NCBI GenBank assembly: GCA_001566295.1
Contig: KQ964252.1
Coordinates: forward strand, 682,001 to 746,000
DNA: 64,000 bases
From: Microdochium bolleyi
Taxonomy: Eukaryota; Ascomycota; Sordariomycetes; Xylariales; Microdochiaceae
Direction of reading: 5' to 3'
The translations under genes and the position numbers were made by a program. Below, in pieces: positions 32,901 through 44,485 of the stretch (the first letter of the stretch is position 1; every line of letters starts with the position of its first letter). The notes below the pieces were generated by a model, which made no database searches, had not been told where the DNA came from, and worked only from the letters and a program-made list of their open reading frames with translations.

Positions 32901-35900
32901 CCTGGACAGTCTCTCCACTTAATTGGTCGCATACAGGTCGCTGACTTGCTCCGAAACCGCCATGAGTACTGCGCTGACGCCTCGTGTGCGTTGCAGCAAT
33001 TCGTGGTGTGTGGCCCATCCGGCTGGGCTGTCAAGCATTGGTATGGCACCACTCGACCCCAGAGGACATCCGGAGCCCCTCCGTCGTGGCGTCCAACCCA
33101 ATGTGGCCTCTTGCAGCATTCCCCTGGTCAAAATCCCTGGTAGCGCTTCAAGCTTGCCCAGCTGTCCTCTCTGGCCATCAATCAGCGTCGAGCTTGCTGA
33201 CTTGTCCACCACTGAATTGACCAACCAACTGCCCGCCGGCGAACTGCAGGCTGACCTGCTACCGACTTAGGTTGATGGCCGAGGAGGTGCTGCAGGTGCC
33301 ACACGGGGCCTGGTGCTGGAAGCCTTCGGCCTGATACAACCGGAGTGCTGTACTTTCGATATCTGGGCCTGGTATCGCTGGTAATCAGTGTGAGGTACCT
33401 GGTGTGGTAGTGCAATGACGGGTCATGGCCGAGGTGCGCCCAGAGCTTTTCGAGAGCAAGCTTTGTTCAAACTTGTCCTTCCAAGGTTGTCTGGTGATGC
33501 GGAAAGCGGATCTGCCGACCTCATTGGCTTCCGAGAGTGGTTGTCGTTCCCTGATTGGCTCAAGTCTCATACACCCTAACGCAGTTGTGCCAGACGCACC
33601 ACACCACGGAAGTGGTATTCGTGTTGTCGAAACCGCAATGGACACCACGCAGCACTCTTTGGTCGTAGCAGCCACCATTGATGTCGGGCAGTATTTCCCA
33701 TATTAGGTATATGCATTTGAGCGGGAACGGGAGTCTGTATTGAATGTACTGGATTGAAAAGTCGCACATCTCTGATACCATGTCGACAGCCAGCAACGTT
33801 TGATTGCAGCGAGAAAACTCCCTAACTCCTCACTGCCCTTGCTGTACTCTTTTGTCCGGGTGCTTTGTCTGAGTGCAGTCGGCTCAGGTGTCTGGGGTAT
33901 GCGCGAAGGTGTCCATGGCTGTTCGGGTTGCAAGTTCGAGATGGCATTGCCCATGCTGGCTACTGCAGGCTTTGCGCAGGCCTTGTGGTGCATAATCCTT
34001 GTCCGGAGGCCCACCCAGGCTGGCTATGGAGCCATCGATCTTTGCTCATGGCAATCGAGGGCACGACGAAAAGCGGAGTACCTGTCATTGACACATTCAG
34101 CGAACGCTCGTCTATTGGGCGGGCGTCGAGTTGTGTATGCAGTTGTTCTGCAGGCGTCCACTTCGTGGGCCGCATCCTTGAAATGGCGGTGACATTGCCT
34201 CGCATACGGCATGATGCATAATATCCCCTCTAAGACATGCTGCGAGGGCGTGATCTGAACTGGCTGCATTCTGCACAGCGACAGACTCTGCTCTCTTGGT
34301 GCATTGGAGTCGTTTTCATCTGTGAGCTGGTAGCGATATGGCACATGCTGCTGTCCTCCGGGACCGCCCGGCATGGCGGAGCAGTGCGTAGCGGAATCCG
34401 ATGGGTTTCTCTCCAACCGAAAGGCTGGTCGCTGATGGTGAAGGTAAAGGAAGTCGAAACGGCCCAAACATTGATCGGCGGGTATCTTGCTATGCGATAG
34501 AGCCGAGGAGATGGACAATGGCGAGTGACTCGAATCGGAGAAGGCGGCAGAGACGACGATTGCTGAAGGGGCCGAGGACACGAGAAGCGGAGCTTGGTGC
34601 CCAGTTGGTGGCTGGCTGGAGGTGTGGCCCGGGTCCGACCAGGATGCTGCACCGGATCAGCAAATGCACTTACTTGCACGTTCTGATCGGCAAGCTGATG
34701 GCAGGATCTCTCGGAACTTGGAAGTGCGTGCAAGTGAGATTGAGCTACATCGGCCCGTGGAGCGTGGAGCGGTGTAGGTCCGGTAGGATGCCTTCCTGGT
34801 TCGAGTGCGTTGAGCAGTCGCTACTGAGCCCAGCGTCCGACTACCCAGGCGTCGAATGCTCCTTCCTCCGGATTTCCTTTGGATGCGCAGCCTGAGGCCG
34901 CCGGGATTCATGTCGCACGCGAGAAGGGATTGCGAGCGGCCAGCCACCCGACATTCAACCTGCCTGCACACCCTTGTCGGCTCGAGAGGCGAACCCAGCG
35001 CCACGGCTCCCGTGCTTCACGAACAAAACGACAACGCAGTAGACCTTCCGCATCCGGCACTTCCCGTGGCCGGCAACTGGCGAGAGCGTTGCATTAATGG
35101 CCTCCAGGCTTCTCGGGGCCTGCTCAGCAGACCAGCGTCATCCATCACCACCCTCCACCACTGGCCAGCCAGTGACCACTGACGGCGGTGCCGCCCCGGA
35201 GCGGCATGGCAGTCGTCACTTGGGTCGCTCCCGCAGGCAGGGTTCCAGCCTTCCCGTTCGCCATTTTAGGCTCTTCCCGTCCCTCGCACGCTTCCGCCCG
35301 CCCCTGCCGCACGCCCACAGGCTACCTCAAGCTAGCACCCTCCCGCCCGGCCGATTCTCTTCGGTTCCCAGACTCTCCCCATCACCTCCCAGCCTCTCGT
35401 GGAACTCTGTGAGGTATCGGCCCTTTGGCGTACACGACTCCAACCGTCCCGACATCTAGCCAGCAAGACATAGACCCCGCGCCGCGCCATCGAGACTGTC
35501 AGCCTGGTGGTGCCAGGAGACGAGCACGATGCACCTCATGGACAAGCAGCTCGCATGCAGAGGGGGGGTAGTGTCCACGTGCGTCTCCGCATGCCACGTA
35601 GCTGAGCAGACCCGCGTCCTGCGTCCTGCACAAAGGCGGGCTTCTCTGCCGTCTGTCCTGCCGGCCTGTGCTGCTTGGTCTGACCTTCCCCACAGCCAAC
35701 ACTGTACTTGCAAGGGTCCGCATGGGTGTCCTCTAAGCTGCATTCCTCGACCTCCCAGCTCGGGGCTTTGACAGGGCTTCCTGGGTCAGTACAGAGTAGG
35801 TATTGGTCACGGGCGAGCTTTATCGGCGACGCAACTCGGGCGCATGCGGCCTGACTCCTGAGGCGGTCCGGATAAAGCGCATCTGTCAGCATGACCCGCG

Positions 35901-36262
35901 TCCAACATCACGACCCATTGACCATCCGTTGAGTCTGTGCCTCTTAGCGCACTTGGCTCAAGGACATCCCGGGCACTCAACTGACAGGGTTTGCGCCGGC
36001 CAGCTGCAGACACATTGGTGCTATGCCTATGATCTCACAAATGTACGGAGCTTGGTCGACGTTCTCCCCGGCCACGAGATCTCCGGTGCCTCTTCCACCT
36101 CAGGACACTGCCACTAGTGTTGCCACCGCTTGTCTACATCGTCCGCAGGGGCTGTTCGCGATAGCCCTGAGATCTCCAAAGGCAAGCAAGTTGGCCATTG
36201 GCACCCTTCGCACAGACGTAATGGTAAGCATATGACGACAATTGGTGCGTCCTCGCCAAGTC

Positions 36263-36308
36263 AGATGCTGGAGGATTCGAACCTCCGAACCTCTCAATCT
36301 CTGCATCT
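36263..36308 (-). other. tRNA T-arm/acceptor-like remnant with B-box
   Basis: The minus strand carries GGTTCGAATCC (36273-36283), a perfect RNA polymerase III B-box. It lies in a 5-bp stem GGAGG/CCTCC with the loop TTCGAAT, exactly a tRNA T-arm. The adjacent AGCATCT pairs over 6 bp with AGATGC only 44 nt upstream. There is no room for D and anticodon arms, and a full cloverleaf could not be built from more upstream sequence. Probably a tRNA remnant or chance. Confidence 0.3.
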
Positions 36309-36600
36309 CCGTGCCGTAGATGCTTTTCGGATGCACTGAATCATGACTGTGCACCTCGGCCGGCCACGGCCCGTGCCATAAACTTTGGGGTTGCATCCAC
36401 TTTCGGCTCCATTCAACTGATGGCAGAACACAACTCACAGGGTGGTATTTGAAAGTTCTCGGCCTCGTCTTGAGCTTGCATCGAACCCGCCCCCCTTTTT
36501 CTGCCTTTGAGAGATCTCTGCAGGATCCGAACAGACTTCATTTAGTCCCCTCCACAAAGCCTGATCGGTTCTCACAAATCGACGCAACTCTCTTCCATGC

Positions 36601-36623
36601 AAAAAAAAAAAAAAAAAAAAAAA
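36601..36623. repeat. Poly-A tract, 23 nt
   Basis: Uninterrupted run of 23 A on the + strand, followed by GGAGAG. No element body with target-site duplications is recognisable around it. Confidence 0.95.
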
Positions 36624-38032
36624 GGAGAGCACCGAAATCTAGGCGAGCACCGGGCAAGGAAGAAGCCTGAGCGGCAGAAACAGAGTTTTAGCGCATAAAC
36701 GTGACCTACAACTCATGCGGGCAACGTGTCACAAAACACACGTTCCCGCACTAAGACAACAGGAAAAAGCAAAGGTTTCGGAAGAGGCACCCGCATGTTT
36801 GCAGCCGTGCCGCGTTGATATCCGACAGCTATTCGTCCCCTTTCCCCTGCTCTCCTTACCACTTTAGGGTCAATCAATTCAATAATCCTTAGAGACCCTG
36901 ACTCCATGCAAGGGAGGTGCATAGGCGTCCTTGCTGGAATCTGTGATGGCTGAGTGTCATTGGCTCGTGGTTGACAAAGAGCACACGGCAAGAGAGTCCT
37001 GCCTGCCTGCGTTTGTCTCTGATCGCAATGTCTTAGAACGCCAAAGACACAGATTGGTCCTCGGCTGGAGCCCAACCCGGGCCGCAGGGAAGAATAAGAA
37101 AGCCAAGACAGCATGTTTCTGGAGAAATGTTGGTTGGTCGTTACGAATCAAGACCACACATACCTGACTCAAACTGTCTAGAATGTGGTCATTTCCCTTG
37201 TCGGACAATCCCTCTGCGGCTGATCTCGCCTCATATCCAACTTCTTCCGTCAATTTTTCCTCTATCATGTTTGACGACTACAACTACCTTTTGCTAGAGG
37301 TTAAGATACATTGGTACGTGTGAGTTCTCGCCTGCAGCCCCCTATAGATGTTCACAGTTTGGAGAGCTAGTCATTCACGAGAGCCATGGGTTCCGTGCCC
37401 CGGAACTCTATAGTTTCTCGTAGCAGAGTCTCTCAGTTCGTACGAATTGGGTTCATTGACCTACGAGCCTGATAACACAAGTTGGCACGGTGCCTCCGGT
37501 CCCGCATTCGTTGAGTATATTCCGACGAGCCCGGGCAGTAGCCGTTGTGTCCAATATGCAGCTCTCGCATCCGCTCCGTCTATTTCTTATGAAGTGTATA
37601 ACGACACCTCGGCAGATGGGGAAAGGTGAGATGATGCGTCATCGTTTTCAGGAATTATGCGGTGTGGTACAAGCACGAAGGACACGAGACCGGCTTTCTG
37701 GGACAATCACACGGTCCCTCAGTCTTGTCACCAAGACTTAAGACTTGAAACTAGATAGTTGCGGTCGCATCGAGTCGGTGTTGCTGAGCCAATTTTCCTT
37801 ATCATCCCCCTTTATGTTCCTTTTTCCTTCGGAGTTTCGTCGACTTTCCAAAATCGCGTTCTTTTCACCTGTGATCTTTCCGTGCCAATGAAACGGCTTG
37901 TATTGAAACAGATTTCCTTTAGCAGACTCCTTCACAATCTCTGTCGACCAGAAGATCCTCTGGGCCTAGACCTTGCGTGGGATTAAAGCACAAAGGGAAG
38001 TACCAGATTCCCACTCGGCCAAGGATAATCAG

Positions 38033-38062
38033 CACACACGCACACACGCACACACGCACACA
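38033..38062. repeat. Tandem repeat, CACACACG x 3.75
   Basis: Three exact copies of an 8-bp unit CACACACG and a partial fourth. Confidence 0.9.
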
Positions 38063-38459
38063 ACACAAGCCTGTATGTCATCATCTCTGTTCTCCCACCC
38101 CCCTTACGACTCCTCGTGAATGCTTGATGAGCTTTGGTGAAACGCGCCCTGTCAGCACTCCCTTATAAACATGACGATTCAAGAGACGAAACATACCTGA
38201 CTGCTGTCGTGGTTGTGGCCCATCATCGTCGAGGAATAGTAGATTGTACGCGGCGGCGGAGAGAAAGTAGCCAAAGGAGTCAAAGTACTTTACGTACTGC
38301 ATCGTGCTTTCTCGTCGTCGTCCCTGCCGCCCATCTTCAAGCAGCGTAGACCGCACAGCACACTGACTGCACAGCCATCACTAGGCCAGAGCGCGCTCTC
38401 CTGCCCCTCTGGTCTCTTTCCCACCAAGTATCTACCAGATCTTCTTTCGACGGTCTATA

Positions 38460-38478
38460 CCCCCCCCCCCCCCCCCCC
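38460..38478. repeat. Poly-C tract, 19 nt
   Basis: Uninterrupted run of 19 C on the + strand. Tracts of this kind are prone to length errors in sequencing. Confidence 0.9.
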
Positions 38479-38982
38479 GAATATCTGTCTCGATTAAGGC
38501 ATATCTGGTCTCCGCTAGTATCACCACTTCAAGATCGTGGACCGTGGGGCCGCGAGGTGTGTGAGCGCCCCTTTCCATATGGCTACACGGAACCGATGAG
38601 TAGGCACCACGGACCAGTAGAGGTGACTAGGGAAAGGATAGCGAGCCGCGCAAGGGCGATATACATTTGGTGAAACATGAGGAAAGAGGCGTCAGATCAC
38701 CAAAGCGTATGCTCGTGTGATTCAGCCCGGCAGTATCAACCAAGCAGGATGCAGGGGCATGTCTCACAACTGACCGTGACAGTAACGACCGCCACAAAAC
38801 ATCCCGATCAACTTCCCGTGCCGCAAACTGGCCCGGTAACTGATACCTCCCTCCAGACCATACGACCCAAGGAAACAGGAAGGAACAAGACAAGACCGAG
38901 AAGCTAGTCAGATACAACACGAGAGCTGGGAACGATATCCCAAGGGGGGAAGGAGGAAAGCAAAGAGAATAGGCCATGACAC

Positions 38983-39028
38983 CAGAGAGCCAGAGAGCCA
39001 GAGAGCCAGAGAGACAGAGAGACAGAGA
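38983..39028. repeat. Tandem repeat, CAGAGAGM units
   Basis: Three exact copies of CAGAGAGC followed by two copies of CAGAGAGA and a partial unit. Confidence 0.9.
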
Positions 39029-39047
39029 TAGTTATCTATCATGATCG

Positions 39048-39049
<2 letters not shown>

Positions 39050-39081
<32 letters not shown>
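39050..39081. repeat. Dinucleotide microsatellite (AC)16
   Basis: Sixteen uninterrupted AC units, 22 bp after the CAGAGAGM array. Confidence 0.95.
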
Positions 39082-39083
<2 letters not shown>

Positions 39084-40034
39084 CACGGCATCCTGACTCC
39101 TAATCCGGCCATACTGTTCGAGATAGAATGAACACAACCTCTTCTTCTGCTTCTTCTTCGTCGGTTCTTTCTTCCGGGGGAACCTGAACCCATATGCCCC
39201 CAATTCCCAAAGAGGCGGACCGGTGGCTGCCACGAAATCCTCAAAAAGCCCAGGAAAAGGCCTGCCAAGGTGACACTTCACTGCACTGCTCTTTCTCTCT
39301 CATCCGTTCCGATCCCCTCACTCCATCCGGGCGCCGACCGGCAAAGCACATCCCGCTGCCCGCACTTGTCCGCCATGGAGGAGCACAGCGAGAATATAAC
39401 GACCAACGCGTGGCTGTCGCCAAGTGCCGACAAAACAAAAAGGGCTGAGAAATCCGCGGGACGGGGCCTCCATCCATGGCTACGCTGGTCTGAAGAGGGT
39501 TCTCGCGGGCAGGGGCGTTGGCATGCGTAGGAAGGTCGGAGCGCGGTCTACTGCATCTTACTACGCTGGGCTTGTTTCCAGAAATCGTCAAAGCTTTGGC
39601 ATACGGTAACGGGCTACAAGCAGCATCTCGGGGAGGCCATGGCGACTCCGAGCCCCAGAGAGTGTCCACGTTGAGTTGGCAGCGCCGCACGGAACGCGAA
39701 AGGCCTCATTGAAAGCGTATATTCCCCCTACATGAGTTTGTCGTGCGCCTTGAAACTCCATAAAGCGGCTTGTGAAAAGCAGAAAACGAAAAAGTATGAG
39801 AGAGCTTGACCTGTATTCCCAATGGTATCTCCACGCCGCAGGAAACAGACCTTTGCTAGTAACCATATAATATGCCAAGCCCTTCAAAGTCATGATGCTG
39901 TCGTGGCCCCGTGAAGGCCATGCCTTACCAAGACCTCGCTTAGCCAACGAAGCCTGGGTGTAGAGGAGGCACGTTATGAGCCGCCAATCCTCAGGCGACC
40001 CGTGTTGGCAGTGTTGCGAAAGCTGCGCACATGA

Positions 40035-41073
40035 TTAAGGCTTGGGGACATGCAGAGTCTTGCTGCACATCAGGCACCCGTGCAGGACAAAGATCAGTGC
40101 GGCGGGGTGGAATTCGAACGCAGTGCCCTGTAGCCACATGCCCAGGGGCAGCTGGTCAAGCGTCCACCCTTGGCTGACCCAGTAGGCCATGATGGCGTCG
40201 GAGCCAAGTGACATCGGGATGGGCGTGCCCTCAAAGTAGCTGGCCTTGCCGCTGGCATCGTGAGGCAGCTCGGCAGCGGTGACGTTGAAGCGCGCGAGGC
40301 GGGTCAGGCCGCAGAGCACGAAGAAGGTGAGGAGGAAGTGGTCAACCGTGGTGCGCATGCCGATGGTGAATGCGATACAGGCTGGCGCGACACCGAATGA
40401 GATCTATAATGACAGGAGTGTCAGTAAACACTTTGCTCCGAGGAAAAGGTGTGTGCTTGGGAGGCCATTCAATCCGGACGTACCAAGTCGGCAAGCGAAT
40501 CAAGCTCCTGGCCCATCATGCTGCTCTTCTTGCGCCACCGCGCCACGCGGCCGTCCATAAAGTCGAAGAACATGCCGAACGGCAGGAACGCGAGGGCAAT
40601 GTACAGCAGCCTCTTGTCGGCCGGGTCGCCGAGGCAGTAGCGGAGCGAGGTGAAGATCGAAGACACGCCACAGAAGCCTGCGAGGGGTAGCATATGAGTC
40701 AGCCATTCACTTCCTCCAACTGACGTCCTTCAAGTTGTGCTGGCTGAGTGGGGGTAGAATATCTTCGTACCATTGAGCTCAGTGATGTAGTCGGCCATGT
40801 GCATGGCCCGAACGAGCGAGAAGTGCGTATTTTGCGAGGCAAGGAGAGCCTTCTGCTTGTTGTCGGCTACAGATACCAGTGTGCAATGTCAGCCTTTTCC
40901 CCCTGCTTCCGATAGTTGACTGCCACGTCCGCCACTCTCTCGTCTTGCCCATGTGTTGGGTGGGGAGCCCGCGCATGTGCGCATGGTAGTGACTGTGACG
41001 TACTGGGCTCGCTTGGCACAACGTCTTTGGCAGCCGTGGCCGCGCCGTTGACGGCGTTCGTTCTCTTCGACAT
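40035..41073 (-). CDS. CHO1: CDP-diacylglycerol-serine O-phosphatidyltransferase (phosphatidylserine synthase)
   Basis: Four exons on the minus strand: 41004-41073, 40771-40866, 40484-40677, 40035-40403; introns 137, 93 and 80 nt, all with GTACG-type donors. Product 242 residues (yeast Cho1 276). It makes phosphatidylserine from CDP-diacylglycerol and serine, an integral membrane enzyme of the ER. The CDP-alcohol phosphotransferase signature is complete at D94-x2-D97-G98-x2-A101-R102-x8-G111-x3-D115-x3-D119. Hydrophobic segments at about 79-93, 123-150 and 190-235 fit membrane helices. The FCGVSSIF and ARFNV segments are typical of phosphatidylserine synthases rather than of phosphatidylinositol synthases. 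The start ATG at 41071-41073 begins a short hydrophilic N-terminus; exon 2 carries the conserved FSLVRAMHMADYITELNG leader helix. Confidence 0.95.
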
Positions 41074-41947
41074 GGTGGTCGCAGTGTACTCGAGGTGGCG
41101 TCTAAACAGAGTGTGTTGAGCGCGGTGGTTCTGTTGCTTGGAGATGATCGAGCGAGGTTGTCAATCGGAACGGCTTGGGAGGTCTTTGGCGAAGCTGTGA
41201 AGAATGCGTAGAGGGGGTCTGGGGGGGGGCGATGCTGCGAGACGGGGTCCGGGAAAGCTTAAGAGGAAATATAGTTATGGCCAGAGACAGCTTGAAGTCG
41301 ACGCTGTCAAAAATGCAAGGGGGAACGTTGTGCCAAGGCAGGACGCGCGCAGAGGAGGTGCAGCAAAATGACGGTGACGATGGTGCCAGGCGTGGGGTGC
41401 TGCGCTAAGGCCGGTGATTGGCCAGGGGCGAGCTTGCTGTCTCCGTGCAAGCCCCACCATGCACAGCACTTCCGCGTTGCGTCATCATTAGGTGAGGGAG
41501 GTACCGCTAACCGAATATCGATGGCTCTGGTCCTCAACATCGCCTTCTTCTTCGAGGTCAATAACTTTGCTGATATCTCGGCTAGTGTTGGGTCAAGCCA
41601 GAATTGCTCATTGTGTTAGACTTCTCGACTGTATGTGCTCTGGTGTCGTCGAAAGCGCATGCCAACCAACGCCAGGTGATTGAAAATACCAAAAGACATG
41701 CCCATGTTGAGCGTCAACCCTGCCACCGCGTCTTCCCTGACGCCATTATCCTGCCGGCCACGATGGGATACCATGCCAGCTTTCCTCTTTCCAATATAAT
41801 TTGTACTTTGGCATTATTACAGCTGCCCATTCCCCATGGATCCGACTGTCCAGAACTGGATGGAGTGGTGGCCTCCATTAGGGGTATATAAGGTATATCA
41901 GGAGAGTAGAGTCCAGACAGCGTTCTTGTTCGTTCGTAATGAGCTCT
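41074..41947. promoter_or_regulatory. Upstream region of CHO1 and 3' flank of the metalloprotease gene
   Basis: About 0.87 kb between two minus-strand genes. The sequence next to 41073 should be the CHO1 promoter. No gene supported. Confidence 0.5.
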
Positions 41948-44485
41948 TCAATGCGTGATGATGACGGAGAAGCCGTCCATCCATGCTCCCGCAGAGCCCG
42001 AGACACCACACACAGTGTAGCCACGAGGGGCCAGGAGTGTACGACTAAGATGTACACGTTAGCAATGTCATACATGCCACACCAGACCTTCTCAGGAAAA
42101 CTTACGCCGAGCCACCAGAAGCGTTTCCATAAATGGGCGACTTCCGACCCATGCTGGTGAATACCTGTAGCGCATCGATCCAGGCGCCTGACCTGACGAA
42201 GAAGCCAGTAATATATTCACCTCTTCGCACATCTAAGCGGAACAAAGGTTAGCAGGCAGACAAGGGAAAGAATTGCCTTCAAGGGTACTTGCCCAATTCG
42301 AAGCTGTCGCCACCGGGTTTGCCCCCTCTCTTGCCTAGCAATTGGCTGGAGTTGTCGTCGTAGAAGAACTCTACACCGTCGAGTGCGAAGCCGTGAAAGA
42401 AAACAATCCTAGACATGACGCGGTTCGAGTGCGTCTGACTCGAGAAAATAAACTCCTCTGGCTGGCTTCCTTCCATGTTTGAGAGACCAAGTTTTATGCT
42501 TCGGTACGCGGACTTAGTCAGAGATAATTTGATTGACGATGCTTTGGAGCAAAGACCGGAGAAGTCGTCAATGTCAAGATTGCCTCCACCGTGGGACTTG
42601 ATGGCGAGTCTGAGCTTGAGGCGCCGTTTCTCGACGGGCAGTCTTTCGCGAAGCTCGTTCTCGGTAAGTGTCAACGTTCGGTGCACCGTCCCGTTGTCGT
42701 GGCCGTATTCGATCCAAGCGCGGCACACATCGTCTCCCTCGGTGTAGAGCTCGAGGAAGGAGACACCCGTAGCCGTCGTGATCAAGACCTGCCCATTCTC
42801 AACAGGCCAGGCCTGCAGGCTGTCGTCGGGGTGGAGCGGGGGGTCATTCGGCAGTCGGAAGCACGGGTGGCTGCGGAATCGGAGGCAGTCCAGTCTGTGC
42901 CATGTACACTCAGACTCCGGCCCGACGAAGCCACCCTTGGATTTCGTTCGCGTCGAGTAGGCTTCCCTGCTCAGGAAAGAACGATTCAGTGTGACGTAGT
43001 CCCTCAACATAACACCGCTCTCTTGGTGTGGACATCCGAACAGATGGCCAGTTTCGTGCATGTGAGCTCCAATGCCGATGTTGGCGGCTTCCCAAGAGCT
43101 TCCGCAGTCGTTACAATCGTTGGCGACGTGGCTTGTGTCTGTAGGCGTGCAATCACTGAAAGCAGGAACCACCTCTTCAAAAGTCATGGGGTAGCTCTGC
43201 ATGCAGTGAGAGCCAAAGACGGCCAGGTGAAGGTCGCCAGCGTTCCCGCCAAGAGCGGCATGCCCAGTGATGAGCTTCAAGTTCGCGTCCCAGTGAGCGT
43301 CGAGCAGCAGGACCGAGACGTATTGCTTCTGACCGGGAAGTGGCTTGAAGTAATCCTTGACGGCATCCGCCGCGATGGAGTAGAGGTCCCCTCCTTTGGA
43401 GGCATTCGTGTTCTGCTGCGCACGCTCGATGTCGCGCATTTCGGCGATAGTCTTGTCTGTCCGGATGAGATGGATGCGTGCTTCAGACCGCATCGTGCCC
43501 CACTCGCGATCACGAACGTTGCAGCTGCCAGTTGTCCATTCTTCCTCGAAGCCAAACGTGCGCCGACCAAGCTTATTTCTTGACATCTGCTCTGCGGTAA
43601 AGGCCTGCCAGAGGTACGCGGCCATGCGGAACTTGCGAACAGCTGTGTCGATCCCATTGCCTTCCCTCTCGATGCGTGCAGGCACTGCATCGAACGTTCC
43701 CGGCGAGTCTTTGGCTAGCAAGATGGCCAGCTGGAGCGGAGGCGCATTTGTGGACGGGACCATGTGAACCGTTGTGTAAGACGTGTGGATGGGGTTCGAC
43801 GTCCCGCTGTTCGCCAACTTTGGGCTCGAAAAATCGAATCGAAGTTTGTTTGCGCCGGGATTCAGGTAGACAAGAGCCTTGAAGTGCGAATTGCACACTG
43901 GCCATGAAGTTGGTGGGAAGGAATCGTCGAGGCGGCTGACAGTAACCGTGCCGTCGAGTAGTTGGTGGAGGTCTTCGCCAATGGTGCCATTCAAGAGAAG
44001 AACCTTTTGGGATACCTGCAAGCAGAGAGCACCGTTAGCAATCACTCAATTCTGCACAGTCTACAATTCCCTCGAGGAAGAAGTCATGTCAAATAGCTAG
44101 GAAAACGTACCCAGGCATTTTCCGGAACGTTGGAGATTCTGGGCGAGTACTGTGAGGTCGGAAAAGAACCACGCCCCTTGATGGATGGCGAGCCGAGCCC
44201 AGCCATGCCGGAGACACTGTGTCTGTTGGTGGGAGATCCAGAGAGCGGTGGCCGAGTGTTTGGAATCTGTGGCACCGGAGGGGCCTGCTGGTCTTTGATC
44301 TGGAGGTTGAGCGCTGGGTCGGATTGAGCACCGATGGAGGGGGGAGTCAGGGAGCCGGTTGTCGGGGTGCCGACATCGTGGTTGCCGTGCTCGTCATTGC
44401 TCGAGGTGTCGGTGGATCGCTCGGTTCTGAAGCTGGCTCGAGATCGCCTGCGAAGCTCTTTGAAGTTGAGGAAGGACGGCGCCAT
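41948..44485 (-). CDS. Metzincin-like zinc metalloprotease with C-terminal jacalin-like lectin domain
   Basis: Four exons on the minus strand: 44111-44485, 42293-44015, 42106-42232, 41948-42044. Product 773 residues. The zinc site is HETGHLFGCPH: H445-E446-x2-H449-x2-G452-x2-H455, a metzincin-type HExxHxxGxxH, with a GVML Met-turn candidate shortly after. This matches the fungal 'putative peptidase' (Metallopep, PF12044) family that includes yeast YIL108W (696 residues). The last three exons encode a jacalin-like beta-prism: ALDGVEFFYDD, GKRGG, then GEYITGFFVRSGAWIDALQVFTSMGRKS and a final GSAGAWMDGFSVIITH. Intron 42233-42292 uses a GC donor (GCAAGT) and a TTAG acceptor; splicing there joins FEL to DVRRGEY and restores the lectin fold, whereas reading through ends after a few residues. 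No signal peptide is visible, so a cytosolic location is likely. The start MAPSFLNFKELRRRSRAS is the first plausible ATG. Confidence 0.88.

Larger units (their letters stand above)
29021..40034. other. 11-kb gene-free interval upstream of the Zn2Cys6 factor
   Basis: No supportable coding region in about 11 kb. The first 1 kb (29021-29900) should be the promoter and leader of the transcription factor. A C/T-rich block lies at about 34.9-35.5 kb on the + strand. Simple repeats cluster at 36.6-39.1 kb, and a tRNA-like T-arm sits at 36263-36308. Open frames here are short and of random composition. Long regulatory promoters, non-coding RNAs or heavily intron-split genes remain possible. Confidence 0.45.

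Noticed and set aside
35097..35459. 120-codon + strand frame in a C/T-rich block
   Set aside because: Composition-driven open frame; Pro/Ser/Arg-rich without structure. The block may be a transcript leader, but not a coding gene.
36255..36345. Complete tRNA gene on the minus strand
   Set aside because: The T-arm is perfect, but no matching acceptor strand, D-arm or anticodon arm could be placed at normal distances; kept only as a remnant.
36601..36623. Poly-A tail of a retroposed element
   Set aside because: No element body, no target-site duplication, and the nearby B-box is on the opposite strand from what a tRNA-derived SINE with this tail would need.
42591..43583. 330-codon + strand frame
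   Set aside because: Antisense to the catalytic exon of the metalloprotease, no domain of its own.
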